The notes below the pieces were generated by a model, which worked only from the letters and a program-made list of their open reading frames with translations, searched no databases and was not told where the DNA came from. This document shows, piece by piece, positions 42,476-51,063 of a stretch of 64,000 nt of DNA. Each line of letters starts with the position of its first letter. Position 1 is the stretch's first letter. Source of the DNA: an uncultured Pseudoteredinibacter sp. (GTDB lineage Bacteria; Pseudomonadota; Gammaproteobacteria; Pseudomonadales; Cellvibrionaceae). The DNA lies in assembly GCF_947500695.1 (NCBI RefSeq), contig NZ_CANMSS010000003.1, positions 248,001 to 312,000 on the forward strand, written 5' to 3'. The translations under genes were made by a program, and so were the position numbers.

Positions 42476-43729
42476 ATGGATTTATTTGATTTCGAACCCG
42501 GCCGTGAAGGCTACTATGGGGAGTACGGCGGTTGTTTTCTGCCCGAAATTTTGACCACTACTATTGAAGAGCTCAAAGCCGCTTTTCAGGATATCAAGCA
42601 CGACCCTAGTTTTTGGCAAGAGTTCGAGCAGTTAATGCAGAGCTACTCTGGCCGTCCTACCCCGGTCAGTCATTTGGCCAACCTTTCGGCCAAGCTTGGC
42701 GGCGCGCAGATTTATGTAAAGCGTGAAGACCTTAACCACACTGGATCCCACAAAATTAACAATGTGATGGGGCAGGGCTTATTGTGTAAGCGTCTGGGCA
42801 AAAAACGTGTTATCGCTGAAACCGGTGCTGGCCAACATGGCTTTGCGACCGCTACTATGGCTGCCCGTTTTGGCTTCGACTGTAAAATCTACATGGGAGC
42901 AGTTGATGTTGCTCGCCAACGCCCAAACGTTTTTTGGATGGAAAACTTGGGCGCGGAGGTTGTTGCGGTACAAGATGGCCAGCAAACGTTAAAAGATGCC
43001 ATCAATGAGTGCCTGCGCGATTGGGTAACCAATATGCACGATACTCACTATGTTTTAGGTACGGCCGCGGGTCCGCACCCTTTCCCTGAAATGGTTAGTT
43101 ACTTTCAGTCGATTATTGGTCGCGAAGCGCGCGGTCAAATACAGAAAGTTGCAGGTAAATTACCAGACCGCGTGTTTGCCTGTGTAGGCGGCGGTTCGAA
43201 TGCTATGGGCTTATTTCAGGGCTTTTTGGATGACCAGCAAGTTGAACTGGTCGGCTGTGAAGCCGGTGGTCTTGGTCCGGGTGAGGGCAATCATGCTTCA
43301 CGCCTAGCTTATAAAGATGCCAGTGTTGGCGTCGCCCAAGGTTTTAAAACCTATTTCTTGCAAAACAAAGACGGCAATATGTTGCATACCAAATCAGTGG
43401 CAGCCGGCTTAGATTATATCGGCGTCAATCCAGCCTTGGTACATTTATGGGAGCGCGAACGTGTTCGTTTTGAGGCGGTAACCGATGCTGAAGTTACCGA
43501 AGCTCTAAAGCTTTGTATGAAAACTGAGGGCTTAATTCCAGCACTGGAAAGTTCTCACGCATTTGCTCGAGCTATTGAAGAAGCACCAAAGATGAGCAAA
43601 GACGAGGTGATTTTAATTAACCAGTCTGGTCGCGGTGATAAAGACATTTTCACCGTTGCGGATGCGCTGGATGACGATCACTGGAAAGAATTTATTAAGG
43701 TAAAGGCCGAGCATTATGGCGCTGAATGA
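42476..43729 (+). CDS. trpB: Tryptophan synthase beta chain, divergent type
   Basis: A 417-residue TrpB that condenses indole with serine using PLP. Lysine is in HTGSHKINN, Glu in AETGAGQHGF, and the phosphate-binding glycines in CVGGGSNAMG. Its sequence departs from the usual gammaproteobacterial TrpB (for example ARFGFDCKIYMGAVDVARQRPNVFWM and VGCEAGGLGPGEGNH), and the chain is some 20 residues longer. Some features resemble the Chlamydia and Bacteroidetes proteins as I remember them. trpA overlaps its end by 14 bases. Confidence 0.9.
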   Translation: MDLFDFEPGREGYYGEYGGCFLPEILTTTIEELKAAFQDIKHDPSFWQEFEQLMQSYSGRPTPVSHLANLSAKLGGAQIYVKREDLNHTGSHKINNVMGQGLLCKRLGKKRVIAETGAGQHGFATATMAARFGFDCKIYMGAVDVARQRPNVFWMENLGAEVVAVQDGQQTLKDAINECLRDWVTNMHDTHYVLGTAAGPHPFPEMVSYFQSIIGREARGQIQKVAGKLPDRVFACVGGGSNAMGLFQGFLDDQQVELVGCEAGGLGPGEGNHASRLAYKDASVGVAQGFKTYFLQNKDGNMLHTKSVAAGLDYIGVNPALVHLWERERVRFEAVTDAEVTEALKLCMKTEGLIPALESSHAFARAIEEAPKMSKDEVILINQSGRGDKDIFTVADALDDDHWKEFIKVKAEHYGAE

Positions 43730-44486
43730 ATACATAGCAAGCCGCAAACAAAATAAAGACTTGCTGCTGATGACTCACGTGGTATGTGGTTACCCCTCTT
43801 TTGACGCCAATTTGAAAGAGCTGGAAATTATGGCCGAAGCAGGGGTGGATTTCGTAGAGTTGCAGTTTCCTTTTTCTGAGCCTTCTGCGGATGGCCCGCT
43901 GTTTGTAAAAGCTAATCAAATTGCTGTCGAAAGTGGCGTGACAGTAGAGCAATGTTTTGAGTTTATGGCCAAGGTCAGTCAGCGCTTTGATTTTAAAGTG
44001 TTGATGATGGGCTATTACAATACGGTATTTAAGATGGGCCACGAAGCTTTTGTGGACGCATTAAAAGCCGCCGGTGGCTGTGGTTTTATTGTGCCGGATT
44101 TGCCATTGGAAGAAGCTGGTGCTTTGCATGACTACGCCAAAAGCCAAGACATTGCTCCAATTGTGTTGATGACCCCAACTAATACAGATGCACGTTTGCA
44201 AACCATTGCTAAAGCCGCTGATGGCTTTGTATACGTAGTTGCTCGCCGTGGTGTAACAGGTGGCAAAACAGAAATGGATGCGGAGGTTGGCGAGTTTCTC
44301 GATAAATGCCGTGACATCTCACCTGTACCGACAGGCGTGGGCTTTGGTGTTTCCGCGAAAGAGGATTTAGATTTCTTAGCCAAGCATGCTGACATGGGTA
44401 TTATCGGTACTGCAGCGCTAAAAGCCTGGGAAGAGGGCGAAGAAAAAGCGCTAAGGGACTTTTTTGGAAGCCTAGGCCTCCTCTAA
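43716..44486 (+). CDS. trpA: Tryptophan synthase alpha chain, divergent type
   Basis: A 256-residue TrpA producing indole from indole-3-glycerol phosphate. The catalytic Glu and Asp are in FVELQFPFSEPSADGP, and GFIVPDLPLEE and the phosphate loop are present. Departures from usual TrpA include RRGVTGG in place of SRAGVTG and IIGTAALKAW. It overlaps trpB by 14 bases, implying coupled translation. The divergence of both genes suggests a distinct lineage or transfer. Confidence 0.9.
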   Translation: MALNEYIASRKQNKDLLLMTHVVCGYPSFDANLKELEIMAEAGVDFVELQFPFSEPSADGPLFVKANQIAVESGVTVEQCFEFMAKVSQRFDFKVLMMGYYNTVFKMGHEAFVDALKAAGGCGFIVPDLPLEEAGALHDYAKSQDIAPIVLMTPTNTDARLQTIAKAADGFVYVVARRGVTGGKTEMDAEVGEFLDKCRDISPVPTGVGFGVSAKEDLDFLAKHADMGIIGTAALKAWEEGEEKALRDFFGSLGLL

Positions 44487-44516
44487 AAGCAAAGCCTTTT
44501 AGAGCACGCCGCAGGC

Positions 44517-44543
44517 GGGGTCAGAACAGAAGGTTCTGACCCC
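44517..44543 (+). repeat. Dispersed palindrome, copy 8
   Basis: GGGGTCAGAAC-AGA-AGGTTCTGACCCC with tail ACTCGAAGCC, 30 bases after trpA. It is one base short and its inner arm is eroded. Confidence 0.85.
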
Positions 44544-44670
44544 ACTCGAAGCCAAAGACTCAATGCCCCAGCCAACAAAACGAAGTTTCAAACCCTTATC
44601 TCGCCAGAGATAAGTCTCTCAGTCTCTTCAATAATAAAACTCTCATCACCAATAAAAAACCTCAAGCACC

Positions 44671-45405
44671 ATGCATCCAAGTATCCTAAACGCCTTAAAC
44701 TTCCAAACCCCACCAAAGCTCGTCATGTTTGACCTAGATGGAACCCTCGTAGACAGTGCCTACGATATCGCCGCTGCTGTAGACAAGGTGCTAGTCAAAA
44801 ACCAACACCCCGCTGCCGGTGAGCAAAGAATTCGCCAGTGGGTGGGTAACGGCGCCGAGCGTTTAATTCGCAGAGCCTTAGTCTGGTTACAATGCCTCGA
44901 ATCTAAAAAAGAATTGTCGGGCGATATATTTGAACAGGCAGCTGATAAATTAGAAGAAAACCAAGTACAAAAATACCTGCAACAGTTTTTATTGGCCTAC
45001 CAAGCTGTACCCATTGCGAAAACGGTACTCTACCCTGGAGTGGAAGAATGTTTGCAAGCTTTGCATAAGCAAAAAATAAAGATGGCTGTTATTACCAATA
45101 AGCCAATCGATTTAACTTGGCCTATATTGAAGGGTTTGAAAATTGACCACTACTTTGAATTGGTCTTGGGCGGTGATAGTTTGCCGGAAAAAAAGCCAAA
45201 CCCTATGCCACTTCAGCATGCCATGAAAAAATTTTTAGCACGTTCGTGCCAGTGCATTATGGTTGGAGATTCGAAGGCAGATATTTTTGCTGCTCAAGCA
45301 GCAAAGGTGAAAGTGGTTGCGGTAGATTATGGCTACAGTAATGGTACGCCCGTACAAACATGGCAGCCAAATTACGTGACTAGTAATCTTTCCTTGGGGA
45401 AATAG
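44671..45405 (+). CDS. gph: HAD-family phosphatase, phosphoglycolate phosphatase-like
   Basis: A 244-residue HAD-superfamily hydrolase. The nucleophile Asp is in MFDLDGTLVDS (about 19-29), ITNKP is motif II, and KKPNPMPLQHA with VGDSKADI are motifs III and IV. It resembles Gph, which clears 2-phosphoglycolate. gph next to trpE is the arrangement known from Pseudomonas, though here trpBA lies upstream and a GIY-YIG gene intervenes. No clear ribosome-binding site precedes the ATG. Confidence 0.83.
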   Translation: MHPSILNALNFQTPPKLVMFDLDGTLVDSAYDIAAAVDKVLVKNQHPAAGEQRIRQWVGNGAERLIRRALVWLQCLESKKELSGDIFEQAADKLEENQVQKYLQQFLLAYQAVPIAKTVLYPGVEECLQALHKQKIKMAVITNKPIDLTWPILKGLKIDHYFELVLGGDSLPEKKPNPMPLQHAMKKFLARSCQCIMVGDSKADIFAAQAAKVKVVAVDYGYSNGTPVQTWQPNYVTSNLSLGK

Positions 45406-45712
45406 ATTCCTTTTTGTTGCTGTTGTAATTAATCGTAATGTCTTTAGTAGGGTAACAATTTTAAAAAAGCGTGATGGCGCCTAAAACTTCTTGCTTAGTT
45501 GCTGCTAACACCAGTTCATTCCTAGTTGGGTTTTTTAAACCTAAGCTGACCTTTTACCCATTTTCCCCTCCCCAAGATTAAAAAATTTGATATACCTAAG
45601 TTGTCTTCGAGGCCTGTTTAGGGATCTGAAAATAGTTTTCGAGACAACTAATTTCACCGGGAAAATAATGTACTAGCGCCGGTCTCTGTTAATCAACACA
45701 AGGAGATGAGCT
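45406..45712. other. Intergenic spacer gph to GIY-YIG
   Basis: 307 A/T-rich bases. The only structure I see is an inverted pair, AGTTGTC (45599-45605) and GACAACT (45643-45649), about 37 bases apart. A strong AAGGAG precedes the next gene. Confidence 0.4.
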
Positions 45713-46009
45713 ATGAGTTATATAGTTTATATTTTAGAGTGTGCCGACGGCAGCTTTTACACTAATCACACTGATGATTTAGAAGCCCGACTTAATGAAA
45801 TTAATGAAGCTATTAATACGCGTTGTTATACCTACAAGCGTTTGCCGGTAAAACTGGTTTATAAAGATCAATTTCCTTCAAAAGATGAAGCCAAAAAATC
45901 TGAACGAAGGATTAAAGCCTGGGATCGAGATAAAAAGCAGGCGCTGATTGATGGCGACTGGGACAAGATAACCAAGTTAGCAAGACCCAAAAACCAAAAG
46001 CTTCACTGA
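45713..46009 (+). CDS. GIY-YIG domain protein, UPF0213-like
   Basis: A 98-residue stand-alone GIY-YIG nuclease-like protein. The motif region is YIVYILECADGSFYTNHTDD, in which the usual YTG is YTN, and it has R (LEARL) and E (KKSERRIK) in the expected spots. Proteins of this kind have no settled role; some act on DNA intermediates. The strong AAGGAG site supports expression. It is flanked by a palindrome copy just after its stop. Confidence 0.82.
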   Translation: MSYIVYILECADGSFYTNHTDDLEARLNEINEAINTRCYTYKRLPVKLVYKDQFPSKDEAKKSERRIKAWDRDKKQALIDGDWDKITKLARPKNQKLH

Positions 46010-46022
46010 TGAAACAAACCCC

Positions 46023-46050
46023 GGGGTCAGAACCCAAGGGTTCTGACCCC
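46023..46050 (+). repeat. Dispersed palindrome, copy 9
   Basis: GGGGTCAGAACCC-AA-GGGTTCTGACCCC with tail ATTCGAAGCC, 13 bases after the GIY-YIG gene. Confidence 0.9.
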
Positions 46051-46184
46051 AATTCGAAGCCCTGAATCTAAGCGCTGCCATCGAAAATAGCAGCGCTTAT
46101 GTAGCAAAGATCGACAAGGTTTTTCACGCACAGCAAGTAAGCAATTTCCCCCCAAGGCGGCAAAAGGAACTTGCCCATAGGACC

Positions 46185-46217
46185 CCGGCTGGCATTACCT
46201 CCAGCCGGTTTTTTATT
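46185..46217 (+). terminator. Orphan Rho-independent terminator
   Basis: CCGGCTGG and CCAGCCGG form an 8-base-pair stem, then TTTTTTATT. Nothing coding lies between the GIY-YIG gene and this terminator, so it ends either that transcript or a small RNA from about 46100. Confidence 0.75.
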
Positions 46218-46431
46218 CTACGATGCTTGTGATAGATAGTAATCTTACACTTAAGTACTTTACTAGTAAGTCAATATTGTAAATGTTCCCCTCTTCTCAT
46301 TCCCTAAAAAAGCCAGTAAACTTTCGCACACTTTTGATCTGCAGAAGCTCTAAATCTGCAGATATTTTTATTTGAAGGCACTTTCAATTTGCGTGCACTT
46401 TCAATTCCGTGCACTTTTAGGAGCCCAGGCT

Positions 46432-46488
46432 GTGAATAAGCCTATGCATATCAATTACCACGCCCTCAGCTGGCGATGGCGCCCCTAA
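46432..46488 (+). CDS. trpL: Trp-containing leader peptide of trpE
   Basis: A short reading frame starting GTG at 46432 (AGGAG 8 bases before) or ATG at 46444, giving 18 or 14 residues: MNKPMHINYHALSWRWRP. It carries two Trp codons separated by one Arg codon near its end, the hallmark of an attenuator leader, and lies 159 bases before trpE. Stalling at the Trp codons when Trp-tRNA is short would set which RNA stem forms. Confidence 0.82.
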   Translation: MNKPMHINYHALSWRWRP

Positions 46489-46647
46489 GCGATTCTTTAG
46501 CAAGGATCGATGTGATCTTTGCACCTCTAAAAAAACATTTACATATTAATTATTTAGCCGCAATACAAACGACGGCTAGCCCGCATAACTACACTCGAGC
46601 TTTGTGCTCTTTATATGTAGCGGTTGGGTTTTTAGCAAGGCAATACC
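46489..46647 (+). promoter_or_regulatory. Probable trpE attenuator region
   Basis: Between the leader stop and trpE lie competing stems: GCCG-CAATACAAA-CGACGGC, GAGC-TTTGT-GCTC, and CCCGC...GCGGTTGGG followed by a TTTTT run at 46629-46633. The last can be a terminator that ends just before the trpE ribosome-binding site. The alternative pairings are not worked out in detail. Confidence 0.55.
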
Positions 46648-48129
46648 ATGAGCTCTATTGATGTGAAAGCGCTGGCTGCGGCCGGTTATAACCGTGTACC
46701 TGTTCAACGTGAAGTGCTGGCGGATCTTGATACGCCTTTATCCAGTTATTTGAAACTGGCCCAAGGTCCATACAGTTACCTCTTTGAGTCTGTCCAAGGG
46801 GGAGAAAAATGGGGGCGTTATTCCATCTTAGGTTTACCTGCGCAAACGATTCTTACAGCGAGAGGGGATCAAGTAGAGGTGCGCCGGCACGGAGAGTTGA
46901 TTGAAAGTCATACTCTGGCGGATCCGCTTAGCTTTGTAGAAGAGTTCAAAGAGCGCTATCGCAGTCCGGATATCTCTGGCCTGCCCATGTTTACCGGTGG
47001 TCTGGTCGGTTATTTTGCTTACGATTGTGTGCGCTATGTTGAGCCTAAGCTAAAGCCTTTGGTAAATGAAGATACTATTGGTACTCCTGATATTTTGCTG
47101 ATGGTTTCGGAAGAAATATTAGTCTTTGATAACTTGGCCGGAAAAATTATTTTGATTAATCATGCGGAGATTAGTGGCGAGGAAGCAAAGGACTTGGCTG
47201 CTATTGCGAGAGCCGAGCAGGATTTGTTAAAACTGGAAGATAAGTTACGTGGAGCGACTCCGGAAACCGCAGCTATGTCGCTGCAGGCGAAAGGGGATAC
47301 GGAAACGGCCTTTCGCTCTAGCTTTGGAGAGCAAAATTTTCACCAAGCGGTGGATAAGATCAAAGACTATGTATTGAGTGGAGATACCATGCAGGTGGTG
47401 GTCTCGCAGCGCCTTTCTCTACCCTTTGAAGCTGAGCCTTTAAATCTGTATCGAGCACTGCGCAGTTTAAACCCATCACCTTATATGTATTTTCTTGATC
47501 TCGGTGATCACCATGTAGTTGGTTCAAGCCCGGAAATTTTAGCGCGCTTAGAAAATAGTGAGGTTACGGTAAGGCCAATTGCAGGAACTCGCCGTCGAGG
47601 GAAAAATGAGGAAGAGGATCTGGCACTTGAGCAAGATTTGGTAAATGATCCGAAGGAAATTGCTGAGCATTTGATGTTAATCGATTTGGGGCGCAACGAC
47701 GCCGGTCGTGTGTCGAAAATTGGTAGCGTAAAACTTACCGATAAAATGGTGGTCGAGCGTTATTCTCATGTTATGCACATCACCTCTAACGTTACAGGCG
47801 AAGTTCGCGAGGATATCAGTGCCATGGATGTTCTACGTGCAGCATTGCCGGCCGGTACGTTGTCTGGCGCACCGAAGATTCGAGCGATGGAGATTATCGA
47901 TGAGCTGGAATCTGAAAAGCGTGGGATCTATGGTGGTGCTGTAGGCTATCTTTCTTGGAATGGCAATATGGATACAGCTATTGCGATCAGGACAGCGGTT
48001 ATTAAGGATAAAACACTCTATGTACAAGCGGGTGCTGGGGTAGTCGCAGACTCCAAACCTGAGCTCGAATGGAAAGAAACTATGAATAAGGCTCGCGCTA
48101 TCTTTCGGGCTGCCGAAATGGTGCTCTAG
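46648..48129 (+). CDS. trpE: Anthranilate synthase component I
   Basis: A 493-residue TrpE that converts chorismate to anthranilate with ammonia from TrpG. C-terminal active-site motifs [20 protein letters not shown] and [11 protein letters not shown] are intact, and the tryptophan feedback site region ([10 protein letters not shown], near residue 30) is present. RBS AAGG precedes it. In Pseudomonas relatives trpG, trpD and trpC follow. Here none does; a SIMPL protein gene follows after a degraded transposon-like end that overlaps the stop codon. Confidence 0.95.
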   Translation: MSSIDVKALAAAGYNRVPVQREVLADLDTPLSSYLKLAQGPYSYLFESVQGGEKWGRYSILGLPAQTILTARGDQVEVRRHGELIESHTLADPLSFVEEFKERYRSPDISGLPMFTGGLVGYFAYDCVRYVEPKLKPLVNEDTIGTPDILLMVSEEILVFDNLAGKIILINHAEISGEEAKDLAAIARAEQDLLKLEDKLRGATPETAAMSLQAKGDTETAFRSSFGEQNFHQAVDKIKDYVLSGDTMQVVVSQRLSLPFEAEPLNLYRALRSLNPSPYMYFLDLGDHHVVGSSPEILARLENSEVTVRPIAGTRRRGKNEEEDLALEQDLVNDPKEIAEHLMLIDLGRNDAGRVSKIGSVKLTDKMVVERYSHVMHITSNVTGEVREDISAMDVLRAALPAGTLSGAPKIRAMEIIDELESEKRGIYGGAVGYLSWNGNMDTAIAIRTAVIKDKTLYVQAGAGVVADSKPELEWKETMNKARAIFRAAEMVL

Positions 48130-48158
48130 TACAGCTCTGAATAATGCAGATTATCTCA
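48126..48158. mobile_element. Remnant end of the MITE-like family at the trpE stop
   Basis: CTAG at 48126-48129 includes the trpE stop codon. It is followed by CTCTGAATAATGCAGATTA (48135-48153) and CTCA, matching the right end of the element at 36967-37122 read inward, with a few mismatches at the outermost bases. No second end is recognisable, so it is a solo or decayed copy. Confidence 0.7.
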
Positions 48159-48273
48159 TCGAACAGATAAACGGCGCAAAACCTTAACTCGGTGAACCGT
48201 TTATAGGGAATTCAGTTCGGATTAAGCGGTCTGAGTGAAGTATAGGGTGTATCTACTTTGGAAGGAGAGTTCG

Positions 48274-48960
48274 ATGAGAACCTTAGTTTGTGTATTGTTA
48301 GCCTGTTTTGCGTTCAGTGTTTCTGCCGAAGAGCTTAACTACAATGTCGTGAATATCAACGCCAGCGCCAAAACGGAGCTGGCCAATGATTTAATGGAAG
48401 TAACTTTAAGCAGTTACCACCAAGAAGAAAAAGCCGAGCGTGCCTCAAGTCAGGTTAATCGTGATATGTCATGGGCAATGGATTTGCTGAAAAAAGCCAA
48501 AAACATTAAGTATCAAACTCGTGGCTACAATACCCATCCCAATTACAATCGAAGCAACCGCATCACTTCTTGGACATCTAGTCAGCGAGTGGTTATTGAA
48601 AGTGATGATTTCGATGCTGTGGGCGATCTGTTGCTTAAGTTGCAGGAGCGTTTAAAGATAGAGTCGATGCGTTTTACCACGAAAGATGAGACACGTGATG
48701 AAGTTCAGGATGAGCTGACTACAAGCGCATTGAGCGCTTTCAAGAAAAAGGCCTTGCTAGTGCAAAAGGCGATGGAGGCAAAAGATTATCGTGTAGTCAA
48801 TATTTCTGTGAATCAACAAGGCCATCACAACCCTCCTGTTATGTACGCACGTGCAGAGAAATCTATGATGATGTCTGATGCGGCACCAAGCGTTGCAATG
48901 GAGGCCGGCGAATCTACCTTAAGCACCCAGGTGCATGGTTCCATTCAGTTGGTTTATTAA
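48274..48960 (+). CDS. SIMPL-domain (DUF541) periplasmic protein
   Basis: A 228-residue secreted protein with a signal peptide (about 1-18, FSVSAEE) and the SIMPL domain (YggE/Omp28 type), in which INASAKTELANDLMEVTLSS is the usual opening. Its E. coli relative YggE is linked to oxidative stress tolerance; its molecular role is unclear. The ATG at 48274 follows AAGGAGAG, in preference to an earlier start at 48235. It ends in a strong terminator. Confidence 0.85.
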   Translation: MRTLVCVLLACFAFSVSAEELNYNVVNINASAKTELANDLMEVTLSSYHQEEKAERASSQVNRDMSWAMDLLKKAKNIKYQTRGYNTHPNYNRSNRITSWTSSQRVVIESDDFDAVGDLLLKLQERLKIESMRFTTKDETRDEVQDELTTSALSAFKKKALLVQKAMEAKDYRVVNISVNQQGHHNPPVMYARAEKSMMMSDAAPSVAMEAGESTLSTQVHGSIQLVY

Positions 48961-49034
48961 TTTACAGCTCGAGCTAGCCAGCTTCTAAGCTTAGTTATTA
49001 TTCAGTCAGTTGGTCTTTAGGCCACTTTATTATT

Positions 49035-49066
49035 GGGCAGCTTTATCGAAGCTGCCTTTTCTTTTG
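49035..49066 (+). terminator. Terminator of the SIMPL-domain gene
   Basis: GGCAGCTT-TATCG-AAGCTGCC stem followed by TTTTCTTTT, in the converging spacer. Confidence 0.88.
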
Positions 49067-49099
49067 TGTTGCCTATTTCCCTAATTGAGTAAGATGTGC

Positions 49100-49720
49100 T
49101 CAACGAATTTGAGCTCTTCCCCAAACATTAAAGCCCAGCACTTTGGGGGTGGAAGGCAGGTAAGCACTATCTAGCTGTTTTATTTCAAAGCCACTATCTC
49201 GTAGCATTTCCACGATGGGGCGATTCATATTGCAGCCCCCGGCAAATTTACACCAGGTCGGATTGTATTTATCTTGTTTACTGCGGACATGATGATCAGG
49301 TGCTCGGCCGTGTTCGGCAAAAAGCAAGTCGCCCCCTGGTTTTAATACGCGGTGCATTTGTTCTAGGGCTTGTTGCCAGCCGGGAATCGTACAGAGGGTA
49401 AAGGTCAATACAATCGAGTCGGCGCTGTCGTCTTCTAGGGGGATCTCTTCACCCGGTAAGCCTAACCACTCAACATTAATAGGTGACTTGGCGAGGTTCT
49501 TCTGGGCTTTCCTGCGCATGCCTTCAGAGGGCTCCAGGCCCCACACCATATCAACTTTATCTTGATCATAAAAAGGCAGGTTCAATCCAGAGCCCATACC
49601 TATCTCTAAGACTTTGCCATAGGCTTGTGGGACGATTTTCTTGCGCTGGTAGCGCATTGGCTTGGTATTACAGGCCAAATCCAATAGGTGCGGGAGGATA
49701 TATTTATCGTAAATGCTCAT
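49100..49720 (-). CDS. Class I SAM-dependent methyltransferase
   Basis: A 206-residue methyltransferase. The SAM motif is VLEIGMGSGLNLPFY (about 37-51), and the later VLKPGGDLLFAEHG is the motif-III strand. It resembles the METTL7/COG2226 type that acts on small molecules such as thiols or lipids. It converges with the SIMPL gene. The substrate is not predictable. Confidence 0.82.
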   Translation of the reverse strand: MSIYDKYILPHLLDLACNTKPMRYQRKKIVPQAYGKVLEIGMGSGLNLPFYDQDKVDMVWGLEPSEGMRRKAQKNLAKSPINVEWLGLPGEEIPLEDDSADSIVLTFTLCTIPGWQQALEQMHRVLKPGGDLLFAEHGRAPDHHVRSKQDKYNPTWCKFAGGCNMNRPIVEMLRDSGFEIKQLDSAYLPSTPKVLGFNVWGRAQIR

Positions 49721-49818
49721 GCGATCGCCTTATTATTGTATTGCGGTTGCGTTTACTGATTATTAGTTTTTGAAACACTAATATACCATAGCTTAAAAAA
49801 GCTACAGTGACATGACGT

Positions 49819-51057
49819 TTACTTTTCTGTGACCGAAGCTTTCCAGTCTTGTAGTTGGGCAATACCTTGGGGTAGGGGGATGCTTGGATAATGATGATCT
49901 CTTAGATAGTGGATAAATTTAAGGCTGCGAAAGCCATCGAACCAAGTATGGAACTCTGAATCAAATTTGTCAGGGCCTACATTTTGTTGCTTTAAGTGAC
50001 GCAAGAACTTTGCTAGACCTAGGCTCTGTAGAGCAACTTCAATGGTCGGATCGAGATCTGTAGAAAGGATTTTTGATGGGGCCTGCATTAGCTCTTTTAT
50101 TTTAAAAAAGCACATAGGGTGGTAGCTGACATAATCGCAAAGCTGTATGCCATTTCCGATAATATCACTGACCGCAGGGCCGGTACCAAAAGGTGCGCGC
50201 TGCGAGAGTCGGGATTCAATTTCGATTGTTTGCTGGTTTAGAAAGGCGATACCCCCGAGCTTGGCAAGCTTGTTTAGTAAATAAAAATCTTCCCCTGCAG
50301 CTCTTGCTGGAAACCCCCGAACTTCGCAATAGGCCTTGAAGTGGAAGGCTAGGCATGAGCCAATGGTATAAAAAGCATAGGGGGATTCCGCCCAAGCGAG
50401 CCCTTGTTGATAGTAGTGCAGACCTTGTTCGTAGATCTTTGTGGCTTGGCTAATGGCTTGCCTTGTTTCACTATCTATGGATTCGTCTACACAAGCTGTA
50501 TGCTCGAAGGCAAAGTGAGCTGCCACGATTTTGTTTTTATTATCTTCTCTCTGATTGAGGGCGTCAGTATCAAAATAGTTAGCCGGCCAGCGACAATCGG
50601 CATCGCTACTGTATATCCAAGGGCTAATGATTTTTCCATTAGCGATTAGGTGCACGATGATATCGGCTGCGATTTTTCGCGCGAGGCCAACACCTTCTTT
50701 GTGCGGAATGCTTAGGCCTTGGCTAAAACGATCTATTAACAGTAGCCCGCTTTGATTTGGCCACTGTAGAAGCTGTAAGTTACCTTGCTGCCAGCAACTT
50801 GGTCCACTTTTAATGGCGCTATTCCAGAGCTGTTTGTTCTCAGTTCTATCTTCTTGATTGTCGCCCTGGTTGATTACCAAAACCAATAGCGTATTGCCCT
50901 GCCTAGAGCAGAAGCTCCGGCAGTTCTCGATCATTGATGGTGTCTCATTCTTGGCAGGAATAAGCATGGCCCTTTCAAAGCTGATGGGCCAGTTTTGCAG
51001 TAACCGAGTTTCATTGGCGGCATACCGTTGAAGGTATTGTTGCACGCTTTTTTTCAT
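49819..51057 (-). CDS. Glycosyltransferase-like protein, GT2-like
   Basis: A 412-residue protein with an N-terminal glycosyltransferase-A-like domain. AMLIPAKNETPSMIENC is a GT-A first strand and SSDADCRWPANYF (about residue 149) carries the DxD metal motif. The 180-310 region has EDFYLLNKLAKLGG, an ED-type catalytic site. There is no signal peptide or clear transmembrane segment, and the sugar donor and acceptor are unknown. It starts 6 bases after miaE on the same strand and may be co-transcribed. Confidence 0.65.
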   Translation of the reverse strand: MKKSVQQYLQRYAANETRLLQNWPISFERAMLIPAKNETPSMIENCRSFCSRQGNTLLVLVINQGDNQEDRTENKQLWNSAIKSGPSCWQQGNLQLLQWPNQSGLLLIDRFSQGLSIPHKEGVGLARKIAADIIVHLIANGKIISPWIYSSDADCRWPANYFDTDALNQREDNKNKIVAAHFAFEHTACVDESIDSETRQAISQATKIYEQGLHYYQQGLAWAESPYAFYTIGSCLAFHFKAYCEVRGFPARAAGEDFYLLNKLAKLGGIAFLNQQTIEIESRLSQRAPFGTGPAVSDIIGNGIQLCDYVSYHPMCFFKIKELMQAPSKILSTDLDPTIEVALQSLGLAKFLRHLKQQNVGPDKFDSEFHTWFDGFRSLKFIHYLRDHHYPSIPLPQGIAQLQDWKASVTEK

Positions 51058-51063
51058 AAGTGT

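Larger units (their letters stand above)
46010..46431. other. Intergenic region with palindrome, hairpins and orphan terminator
   Basis: Holds palindrome copy 9, a hairpin (AAGCGCTGC ... GCAGCGCTT, 46070-46098), a terminator with no gene before it (46185-46217), and then the trpE leader region. GTGCACTTT-like repeats lie at about 46377-46418, upstream of the leader peptide. No coding sequence is recognised. Confidence 0.5.

Noticed and set aside
46246..46275. ACTAGT-containing sequence resembling a TrpR operator half-site upstream of trpE
   Set aside because: Only one half-site, about 380 bases from trpE and upstream of the leader, and no trpR gene in view.
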